From: Pseudomonadaceae bacterium
GTDB lineage: Bacteria > Pseudomonadota > Gammaproteobacteria > Pseudomonadales > Pseudomonadaceae
Reading direction: 5' to 3'
Assembly: GCA_900766265.1 (NCBI GenBank)
Contig: CAAFUS010000009.1
Coordinates: 62,001 to 126,000, forward strand
Length of the DNA: 64,000 nt
Below, piece by piece: positions 29,557-37,061 of this stretch (positions are counted from its first letter, which is position 1; every line of letters starts with the position of its first letter). The notes under the pieces were generated by a model. That model did no database searches and was not told the DNA's origin. It was given only the letters and a program-made list of their open reading frames with translations. Position numbers and translations under genes: made by a program.

Positions 29557-32045
29557 GCCACCGCTCCTTCGCCAAGGTAGGCCGCCGCCAGGCCGGGGTC
29601 ATCGCGCAGTTCGGCCGCGGTGGCGCTCTTGACGATGCGCCCTGTTTCCAGCACGTAGGCGCGGTCGGCCACCTGCAGCGCAAGATTGGCCATCTGGTCC
29701 ACCAGCAACAGGGTCACGCCCTCATCGCGCAGCGCGGCCAGCGCATCATAGAGCTCGCCGATCATGGCCGGCGACAGGCCGAGCGACGGCTCGTCGAGCA
29801 GCAGGATACTGGGCTTGGCCATCAGCCCGCGACCGACCGCGACCATCTGCTGCTCGCCGCCAGAGAGCAGCCCGGCGGGGCTGTCGATGCGATCGCGCAA
29901 TCGAGGGAAGCGCTGCAGGATGGCTTCGATCTCGGCCTCGGCGTCGAACCGGTCGGTGCGCGAGTAGCTGCCCAGCAGCAGATTGTCGCGCACGCTCAGT
30001 TGGGGAAACATCTGCCGCCCTTCGGGCACCAGCGCCAGGCCGCGGGCAGCGATGTCGCTGGCCGAGGCGTGTTCGATGTTCTGGTCGTCGAGCAGCACCG
30101 AGCCGGACGAAGCGCGGTGCAACCCGGCCAGGCACTGCAGGATGCTGGATTTGCCAGCGCCATTGGCGCCGAGGATCGCAATGAGCTCGCCCGGGTTGAC
30201 CACCAGGTTTACCTTGTCGACCACCGGCGCGGCGCCATAGTCGATCACCAGGTCCTTCACGTACAGCCTCGCGTCGCGAGTGCCCGCCCAGGGTTCGGCG
30301 CGCGGAGGCGCCTGGTAACGTGTGCCGCCCAGGTAAGCCGCGATCACTTTCGGGTCATGGCGCACCTTCTCCGGCGCACCCCAGGCGATCGGCTTGCCCG
30401 CGTCGAGCACCAGCAGGCGCTCGGACACCGCCATCACCAGCGCCATGTCGTGTTCGACCAGGATCACCGCGATACCGAAGCCCGCGAGTACACGCAGCAG
30501 CGTAGCCAGCTGGTCGGTGTCCTGGCGTCCGAGGCCGGCGGCCGGCTCGTCGAGCAGCAACACGGCCGGACGGCTCGCCAGCGCCCGGGCGATTTCCACC
30601 AGGCGGCGGTCGACATGGGGCAGGTCCTCGGCAGGTGTGTTCACCGAGCCGCGATAACCGACCAGGGCCAGCAGTTGCAAGGCCAACTCGTGCTGCTCGG
30701 CCGTCGGCAGCCTGAACGGCTGACCGAGGCGGCCCTGCTGCATCGCGACCAGCAGGTTTTCCAGCACCGAGAGCTCACCGAACAACTGGGTAGTCTGGTA
30801 GGTACGGGCGATGCCGGCGCGTGAGATCCGCCAGGCGGGCAGTCCCTGGAGTGGGACGTCCAGCAGGATGCTGCCGCTGTCCGGCGCATAGAACCCGCTG
30901 ATCATGTTGAGCACAGTGGTTTTGCCGGCCCCGTTGGGGCCGATGATGCTCGTGATGCTGCCCGGCGGTGCATCGAGGCTGACGCCCTGGGCGGCTTGCA
31001 CGCCACCGAAGCGGATGCCGATCTCGTTCACCTGCAGGCCACTGCCCTGCCCCCTGGTGCCCAGGTAGTCGGCCAGACGCTGCCGATCGTAGTGCGTTGG
31101 CGCGGTTTGCACGGTCGGACGCAACCAGCGCCGGCCCAGTGCGCCCAGCAGGCCACGGGGCGCAGCCCAGAGCACGGTGAGCAGCAGCACCGAGAACACC
31201 AGCAACCGGTACTCGGCGAAATCGGAGAGCATCTCCGGCAGCAGCACGATCAGCAGCGCACCGAGCAGCGGGCCAAACAGCGTACCGGCGCCGCCCACGA
31301 TCACCGCCAGGACGAACAGGATCGACTGCGAAAAGGGAAACGACTCGGGGTTGATGAACATCAGCAGGGGGGACACCAGCGAGCCGGCGAGCCCGGTCAG
31401 CGCGGCCGACAGGGCGAACGCCAGGGTCTTGGTCTGGACCGGGTTGAAGCCCAGCGAGCGCGCCGCGATCTCGGCGGATTTGACCGCGCGCATCGCCTTG
31501 CCCCAGCCGCTGTCGCGCAGCCGATGGAACAGCGCGAAGGCCGCCACCATCAGCGCGGTGGCGGCCAGCGCGAGGCCTATCGAGGGATCCAGCGGACCGG
31601 TATCGGGCATCGGGATGCCCATCAGCCCATTGGCGCCGCCGGTGACCTGGCGCCATTCCATCAGGCCGTGGTGCACGACGAAGGAAAACGCGATGGTGAT
31701 CATCGCCAGATACGGCCCGCTGACCCGCAACGCGGGGATCGCCAGCAAGCCACCGACCGCTCCTGAGACAAGCCCGGCGACGAGCATCGCGACCACCAGC
31801 GGCATGCCCGCCAGGGTCAGCAGTGCCGAGAGATAGGCGCCGATCGCATAGAACGCGATGTGCCCGAACGATATCTGGCCGCTCAGGCCGATCAGGATAT
31901 TGAGGCCCACGCCCACCACCGCAGCCAATGCGCAGAGCGTGAAGACCAGCAGCGAATAGCTGTCGAGGGTGAACGCCAGCGCCACTCCGCTGATGGCGAG
32001 AGCAGCCATGGTCAGCAGCGGAAGGCGAGAAATCACGGAAGTCAT
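29553..32045 (-). CDS. Triple-fusion ABC importer protein: LivM permease + LivG-type ATPase + LivF-type ATPase
   Basis: 830 residues in one open frame. Residues 1-310 are a LivM permease (GLNILIGLSGQISFGHIAFY, NPVQTKTLAFALSA, VGGAGTLFGPLLGA). The first ATPase has Walker A GPNGAGKTT at about 367 and Walker B VLLLDEPAAGL, but LPHVDRR (about 474) where LSGGQ is expected. The second has GANGAGKSS (about 624), the canonical LSGGE (about 725) and LLLDEPSLGL. These are separate proteins in E. coli livMGF. Start ATG 32045 overlaps the LivH stop; the frame upstream is antisense or out of frame with livH and not coding. The fused chain would pair with LivH and the binding protein to import an amide or amino-acid-like solute. 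Confidence 0.93.
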   Translation of the reverse strand: MTSVISRLPLLTMAALAISGVALAFTLDSYSLLVFTLCALAAVVGVGLNILIGLSGQISFGHIAFYAIGAYLSALLTLAGMPLVVAMLVAGLVSGAVGGLLAIPALRVSGPYLAMITIAFSFVVHHGLMEWRQVTGGANGLMGIPMPDTGPLDPSIGLALAATALMVAAFALFHRLRDSGWGKAMRAVKSAEIAARSLGFNPVQTKTLAFALSAALTGLAGSLVSPLLMFINPESFPFSQSILFVLAVIVGGAGTLFGPLLGALLIVLLPEMLSDFAEYRLLVFSVLLLTVLWAAPRGLLGALGRRWLRPTVQTAPTHYDRQRLADYLGTRGQGSGLQVNEIGIRFGGVQAAQGVSLDAPPGSITSIIGPNGAGKTTVLNMISGFYAPDSGSILLDVPLQGLPAWRISRAGIARTYQTTQLFGELSVLENLLVAMQQGRLGQPFRLPTAEQHELALQLLALVGYRGSVNTPAEDLPHVDRRLVEIARALASRPAVLLLDEPAAGLGRQDTDQLATLLRVLAGFGIAVILVEHDMALVMAVSERLLVLDAGKPIAWGAPEKVRHDPKVIAAYLGGTRYQAPPRAEPWAGTRDARLYVKDLVIDYGAAPVVDKVNLVVNPGELIAILGANGAGKSSILQCLAGLHRASSGSVLLDDQNIEHASASDIAARGLALVPEGRQMFPQLSVRDNLLLGSYSRTDRFDAEAEIEAILQRFPRLRDRIDSPAGLLSGGEQQMVAVGRGLMAKPSILLLDEPSLGLSPAMIGELYDALAALRDEGVTLLLVDQMANLALQVADRAYVLETGRIVKSATAAELRDDPGLAAAYLGEGAVA

Positions 32046-32911
32046 ACTTTCACCATTGCCTTGCTGCCGAACAGCCCGTTGGGACGAATCGCCAACGCGA
32101 CGATGACCAGCGCGAAGGTGAAGATCTGAGTGAAGGCCGAGCCGAAATTCAAAGTTATCAACGCTTCGGCCAGGCCGAACAGCAGACCGGCGGCGAACAC
32201 CCCGCCGGCGCTGCCGATGCCGCCGAGGATGGCAACCGCGAATGCCTTGAGCCCGAACAGCGTGCCCATACCGGCGTTGACACTGAACAGCGGTGCGATC
32301 AGCAGGCCGGCTATCGCCGCGAATACCGTCGACACGGCGAAGGCCACCGCCACCACGCGGCTGACGCGGATGCCCATTAACATCGCTGCCCTGGGGTTCT
32401 GCACGCTCGCCTCGAGCACCTTCCCCAGGCGGGTGTAGCGCCGCACCAGGAACAGCGCCAACGCGATAGCGCCGCCTACGAGCGGGATCAGCAGCTGCAA
32501 CACGCCGACACTGCTGCCGAACAGCTCGATGTTCTGGTTGCTCAGTTCCGAGGTGAACTGGCGCGGCTCCTTGCCGAAGGTGAAGAGCACCAGGTTGTCG
32601 ACCAGGATGCCGCCGGCGACCGTCGCCATCAGCCAGGCTTCCGAGCCCCGGCTGTGGAACGGCCGCACCAGGAAGCGCTCGATGATCAGCCCGTACAGCG
32701 CCGCTGCGGCCAGGGTCAGCGGCACGGCCAGCCAGAGCGCGAGGCCCCACCGGACATGCAGCGTGTAACCCAGCACGGCACCGACCATCATGGCGCTCCC
32801 CTGGGCGAAGTTGACGGTGCGCGAGACCACGTAGGTGATGTGGAACCCGAGCGCGAGTAGCGCGTACATGCTTCCCAGGCCGAGCCCGGTAACGATCGCG
32901 GCGGTGAACAT
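32042..32911 (-). CDS. Branched-chain amino acid/amide ABC permease, LivH type
   Basis: 289 residues from ATG 32911 (AGGA 8 nt upstream); ATG 32950 would add 13 basic residues without a ribosome site. It is hydrophobic throughout, with the LivH features GLGSMYALLALGFHITYVVSRTVNFAQG, ASVQNPRAAMLMGI and ILGGIGSAGGVFAAGLLFGLAEAL. It forms the translocation path with the LivM part of the next gene. 4-nt overlap with that gene. Confidence 0.93.
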   Translation of the reverse strand: MFTAAIVTGLGLGSMYALLALGFHITYVVSRTVNFAQGSAMMVGAVLGYTLHVRWGLALWLAVPLTLAAAALYGLIIERFLVRPFHSRGSEAWLMATVAGGILVDNLVLFTFGKEPRQFTSELSNQNIELFGSSVGVLQLLIPLVGGAIALALFLVRRYTRLGKVLEASVQNPRAAMLMGIRVSRVVAVAFAVSTVFAAIAGLLIAPLFSVNAGMGTLFGLKAFAVAILGGIGSAGGVFAAGLLFGLAEALITLNFGSAFTQIFTFALVIVALAIRPNGLFGSKAMVKV

Positions 32912-32956
32912 CGATAAGATCCTCGGGCGACGCGCAGGACGCGCCGCCATTGGCGG

Positions 32957-34144
32957 TTAGGGCTTGACCGGTACGATCTGATTGCCGACGAAGTGGGTGA
33001 ACAGGTAGTCCTCCGGCCCGAGGGCGTCGTGCTTGTCGGCGGTGAATGGCCGGCTGTACTGCTTGATCAGCCCGTCGTACTGCTCGATGGCGTAGAAGCC
33101 GTCACGGATCTTGGTCCCCTCGGTGCTACCCGCCTTCTCGATCGCCAATGCCGTGAGGTGCAGCGCGTCATAGGCGTTGGCGATACCCACCGCAGGCGTC
33201 ACGTCAGCGAGGGATTTGATCTCTGGATAGCGCTTCTTAAGCGCTTCGAGCAAAGCGGTGCCCTTCGCGTCGCTGTCATCGGTGAACACATAGGTCTGCA
33301 CGAAGTGGACGCGGTCGGCATTCGGCCCCGCCAGCTCGCCGAAACGTCCACCGGCCGGGCCCCAGTGCGATACCACCGGTACGTCCCAACCCATGCGGTC
33401 GAGCGACTTGACCACCTGAGCCGAAGGGCCGACGTTGCCCACCATCAGCAGGGTGTCGGTGCCAGCGTTCTTCAGCCGGGTCAGTTGCGGCACCACGTCC
33501 AGGTCGCTGTCCTCGATGCGTTCGACACCGGCGTAATCCATGCCGCGTTTTTCCAGGGCGCGCTTGAAGCCGGCCTCATTGGACTCGCCCCACGGGTTGT
33601 TGATCAGGATCATCCCGGGCTTCTTCATGCCCATGCGGGTGGCGCCGTATTCCACCAGCGCCTCGTCGACCAGTTCGTCGACGGCCGATACGCGGAACAC
33701 GTAGTTATCGGACGCGCCGTTCTCAGTGATTTTGGTCCCCGCCGCCCACACCCCCATGAAGGGTACCTTCATCTGGTTGGCCAGCGGGACGATGGCCAAC
33801 GAAACTGGGGTGTCCAAGCCGCCAAACAGCACACTCACCTTTTCCCGCTGAATCAGCTCGCGGGCCGCCAGCATGCCCTTGGACGGATTGCTTTCATCGT
33901 CCCGGCGTACCAGTCGCAGCGGACGACCCAGCACGCCGCCCTGGGCGTTTATTTCTTCGATCGCGACGGTAAGGCCGCGGGTGAGCGCCTCGCCGGATTT
34001 CGCCGATTGCCCCGATAGCGCGGCCACCAGGCCAACCTTGATGGGCTCCTCGGCCTGAGCCGGTCCGACCAGAATGGAACCGAACGCAAGGGCGACGGCG
34101 GCACGGGGAAATAAACGTCGCAGGGGTGAGAGCAGACCAAACAT
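32957..34144 (-). CDS. Periplasmic substrate-binding protein of the HAAT/Liv family
   Basis: 395 residues. Sec signal peptide (RRLFPRAAVALAFGSILVGPAQA) then the mature protein with IKVGLVAALSGQSAKSGEAL, GLTVAIEEINAQGGVLGRPL, and the type I periplasmic fold (PFMGVWAAGTKITE, ILINNPWGESNEAGFKRAL). It captures the solute for the Liv-type importer. AGGAGA ribosome site next to ATG 34144, and two TTGCTAGCA-type sites just upstream. It is the first gene of the five-part operon SBP-livH-livMGF-amidohydrolase. Confidence 0.93.
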   Translation of the reverse strand: MFGLLSPLRRLFPRAAVALAFGSILVGPAQAEEPIKVGLVAALSGQSAKSGEALTRGLTVAIEEINAQGGVLGRPLRLVRRDDESNPSKGMLAARELIQREKVSVLFGGLDTPVSLAIVPLANQMKVPFMGVWAAGTKITENGASDNYVFRVSAVDELVDEALVEYGATRMGMKKPGMILINNPWGESNEAGFKRALEKRGMDYAGVERIEDSDLDVVPQLTRLKNAGTDTLLMVGNVGPSAQVVKSLDRMGWDVPVVSHWGPAGGRFGELAGPNADRVHFVQTYVFTDDSDAKGTALLEALKKRYPEIKSLADVTPAVGIANAYDALHLTALAIEKAGSTEGTKIRDGFYAIEQYDGLIKQYSRPFTADKHDALGPEDYLFTHFVGNQIVPVKP

Positions 34145-34159
34145 AGTTGTTTTCTCCTG

Positions 34160-34191
34160 ATTGCTAGCATTCGCACAATACTTGCTAGCAA
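34160..34191. promoter_or_regulatory. Double GntR-type operator in the importer / NTF2 divergent promoter region
   Basis: TTGCTAGCAT at 34161-34170 and perfect TTGCTAGCAA at 34182-34191; the centres are 21 bp apart, two helical turns, suited to cooperative dimers. The first abuts the AGGAGA ribosome site of the binding-protein gene. A near-match TTGTTAGCAA (34363-34372) lies inside the start of the NTF2-like gene. Confidence 0.72.
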
Positions 34192-34334
34192 GTGTGGTGC
34201 CAGTCGCGCAAACCCCATGGCCTGGGCCTCTGCAGCGCCCCTCGCCCCGCTGGGCGCACAACTATCGGGCGTCACGCACCAGCAGCTGGCACACCATGAA
34301 GACTGCACTACATCAATCAGGAAGGAAGCGGCAC

Positions 34335-34733
34335 ATGAACCATGAGAACGATGCGGTAAAAATTGTTAGCAATTTCCTGGCGGCTTCGATGGCGCCGGAC
34401 CCGGTAAAGGCGGCGACCTTCATGTCGTCCGACGTGCGCATCACCTTTACCGGTGGGCGCGCCATGCCCGATCCGCAGGCCATCACCGCATTCAACGGCG
34501 GTCGTTATGCGTGGGTGAAGAAACGGCTGGGACAGTTCGACTGGATGGACCGGGGTGACCACACGGTGGTGTATTCCAACGGCACCCTTTATGGTCAGTG
34601 GCCAGATGGCCGCAGCTTCAGCGGCAATCGCTATCTGGACCGCTTCGAGGTGCGTGACGGCAAGATCGTGCGCATGGATGTCTGGAACGACAGCGCCGAG
34701 TGGCTGCTCGAGCCGGGGTTGAACCTGGCGTGA
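34335..34733 (+). CDS. NTF2-like (SnoaL-type) small protein
   Basis: 132 residues in the nuclear-transport-factor-2 cone fold: N-terminal helix VKIVSNFLAASMAPDPVKAATFM, then strands DVRITFTGGRAM, DHTVVYSNGTLYGQW, and end RYLDRFEVRDGKIVRMDVWND. NTF2-like proteins are isomerases, dehydratases, small hydrolases or ligand binders. It is divergent from the importer operon, with the double operator between; that suggests it belongs to the same pathway. AGGAAG ribosome site 10 nt before ATG 34335. Confidence 0.85.
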   Translation: MNHENDAVKIVSNFLAASMAPDPVKAATFMSSDVRITFTGGRAMPDPQAITAFNGGRYAWVKKRLGQFDWMDRGDHTVVYSNGTLYGQWPDGRSFSGNRYLDRFEVRDGKIVRMDVWNDSAEWLLEPGLNLA

Positions 34734-34745
34734 GCGAGGAAGCCC

Positions 34746-36959
34746 TCAGGCCTCCTCGCGGTCGTGCCTGATCTCGCTCTGCAGCGCCTCGACCAGCACG
34801 TGCATGTCGTAGGGCTTGGCCAGTACGCGGAAGCCGTAGTCCGCCGGGGCGCGCTCGGTGTAGCCGGTCGCCAGGAGGATCGGCAGGTCCGGCGAGCGGG
34901 CGCGCAGGGCCTGGGCCAGGCCGATGCCGTCGAGCTCGCCCGGCATCACGATGTCCGAGAATACGATGTCGAACGGCGGCTGGCCGGGCGTGTCGAAGCG
35001 GGCCAGCGCCTGGGCTGCGTCGACCGCCTCCTCGACCTCGCATCCCAGCTCGCGCAACATCGAGGCGACCACCTCGCGCACCTGGTCGTTGTCATCCACC
35101 AGCAGCACGCGTGCGTTGAACTGACCCTCGATCGCTTCGGGCGCGACGGGTTGCGGAGCGGCTTCGTTTTCGTGGCAGATGGGCAGCAGCACCCTGACCT
35201 CGGTGCCTTCGCCGAGCTGGCTGCGGATGACCACCGTGCCGCCTGACTGGGTAGCGAAGCCGTAGACCTGGGCCAGACCCAGGCCGGTGCCGGCGCCCAC
35301 CGCCTTGGTGGTGAAGAACGGCTCGAAGGCCTTGGCCACCACCTCCTCGCTCATGCCCTGGCCGTTGTCACGCAGCGCCAGGCTAATGTAGGGCCCGGCC
35401 GGCAGGCCATGGGGGTTTTCGCTCGGCAGCCGTACCTCCTCCAGGCCAATCCGAACCTCGCCGCCGTTGGGCATGGCGTCGCGGGCGTTGAACGTCATGT
35501 TGAGCACGGCCAGCTCGCACTGCAGCGGATCGGCGCAGGTCAGCCAGGGGCGCTCCGGCAGCTCGGCCCGCAGCTTGATCCGGCTGGGCAAGGCACCCTC
35601 GAGCAGATCGGTCATGCCCAGGAGTAGCTCGCGTACGTCGATCACCTGCGACTCCTGCGTTCGCTGGCGCCCGAAGATCATCAGTTGGCGCGTCAGTTTG
35701 GTGCCGCGCTGGACCGAGCGGCTGCAGGCTTCGAGCGCCATCTTCGCGCGGGGATCGACGGTCATGCGCTCGGCCAGTTGCAGGCCGACGGTCATGGTCT
35801 GCAGGAGATTGTTGAAGTCATGGGCGATACCGCCGGTGAGGCGCCCGAGCGCTTCGAGCTTCTGCCCCTGTAGCATGGCCTGCTGAGACTGTTCGGCCTG
35901 GCGTACTGCCTCGGCCACCCGTTCGAGCATCAGCGCGTTGCCGTTGAGGATCCGACGATTGGCTTCGGCCAGCACCCGACCGGTGCGGTCCGTCTCGTCC
36001 AGGCCGGTCATCGGCGCCTCGATCGGCTCGCCGCGGCCCATCGCCTGTGCGGCATCGTCCAGCACGTCGAGCGGACGGGTAATCTTTCGGCCGACCCAGA
36101 ATGCCAAGATCAGCGAGACGCCGAGCAGCATCAGGCTGCCGATGGTAACCGCTGTCACCGCGCGTAGCGCGCTGGCGCGCAGTTCGGCCTTGGGTAGGGC
36201 CAGGATGACGGACCAGCCGGACGCCGGCGCACGGCTGAAAAAGGAATAGACTGGCGTGCCGTCGAGGGTTACCGACTCGATAGCGCCGCGGTTCGACTGG
36301 CGCAATGCGTCCTGCATGTAGCCACTGGGTTTCAGCCCGACGAACGTCTCAGGGCTGCGCGAGCGCGCCACGATCATCATGTCCGCGTCTACCACAGTGC
36401 CCAGCCAACCCTCAGGCAACCGCCGCTCGGCCAGCACGTCATCGATCTGGCTGGCGAACGAGCCCATGGAAATGTGGTAGACAAGCTCCCCGTCGCGATA
36501 GACCGGCCTGGTAACCGCGAAGCTGTACTGCCTGCCGATCCGGGACATGTACAGGCCCGACACGTTCATGCCTTCATGCAGCGGATAGGACGTGGCAGCG
36601 GTGTTTTCCGGTAGCGGTTCGCCCTCGGGCACCCGGGTGTTGAGCAACTGGTGTCCGTCTTCGTCGCCAACGACGAAGACGTTCTCGTCCGACTCCAGGA
36701 GGCTCATCAGGTAGGAGCGAAAGATCGGAAAGTCACCGCGAACCAGCGATGGCGAGTGAGCCAGCGTCGAGACGATCGCATCGCGCCTGGCCAGGTCCCG
36801 GTCGATCGCCAGTGCGACCGCGCGAGTGGCTTCGCTCATGGTCCGCTGGATATGGGTGTGTTGGGCGGAATAAACCGAGTAGATCACTGCAAGGCAGAAC
36901 AGCAGCGTAGGCGCCAGGACCGACAGGACGAGCAGAATCAAACGGGAACGGATAGACAC
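34746..36959 (-). CDS. Hybrid sensor histidine kinase with periplasmic Cache-type sensor
   Basis: 737 residues from a GTG. TM1 (about 7-30), periplasmic double-Cache-like sensor (about 35-260: FVVGDEDGHQLLNTRVPEG, SFAVTRPVYRDG), TM2 (about 270-292), HAMP (KITRPLDVLDDAAQAMGRG), HisKA of the GGIAHDFNNLLQ type (His380), HATPase (NMTFNARDAMPNGG, GTGLGLAQVYGF) and a receiver with Asp669 (FSDIVMPGELDG). No response-regulator gene adjoins, so the output partner is elsewhere. It senses an extracellular ligand. Convergent with the NTF2-like gene; no evidence that it senses the imported solute. Confidence 0.92.
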   Translation of the reverse strand: MSIRSRLILLVLSVLAPTLLFCLAVIYSVYSAQHTHIQRTMSEATRAVALAIDRDLARRDAIVSTLAHSPSLVRGDFPIFRSYLMSLLESDENVFVVGDEDGHQLLNTRVPEGEPLPENTAATSYPLHEGMNVSGLYMSRIGRQYSFAVTRPVYRDGELVYHISMGSFASQIDDVLAERRLPEGWLGTVVDADMMIVARSRSPETFVGLKPSGYMQDALRQSNRGAIESVTLDGTPVYSFFSRAPASGWSVILALPKAELRASALRAVTAVTIGSLMLLGVSLILAFWVGRKITRPLDVLDDAAQAMGRGEPIEAPMTGLDETDRTGRVLAEANRRILNGNALMLERVAEAVRQAEQSQQAMLQGQKLEALGRLTGGIAHDFNNLLQTMTVGLQLAERMTVDPRAKMALEACSRSVQRGTKLTRQLMIFGRQRTQESQVIDVRELLLGMTDLLEGALPSRIKLRAELPERPWLTCADPLQCELAVLNMTFNARDAMPNGGEVRIGLEEVRLPSENPHGLPAGPYISLALRDNGQGMSEEVVAKAFEPFFTTKAVGAGTGLGLAQVYGFATQSGGTVVIRSQLGEGTEVRVLLPICHENEAAPQPVAPEAIEGQFNARVLLVDDNDQVREVVASMLRELGCEVEEAVDAAQALARFDTPGQPPFDIVFSDIVMPGELDGIGLAQALRARSPDLPILLATGYTERAPADYGFRVLAKPYDMHVLVEALQSEIRHDREEA

Positions 36960-37061
36960 GATTGCTGCTCACCGGGCGAAAGGCCGCATCGTTACGCTGC
37001 GGGTACGCGAGCATACCATTGGCGCCAAACTGCAGGCATCTGGCCATATGCCGAGGCGTGG

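Noticed and set aside
32046..32750. In-frame extension of the ABC fusion protein upstream of ATG 32045
   Set aside because: It overlaps livH in another frame and its translation is Arg/Ala/Gly nonsense; the ATGA overlap fixes the true start.
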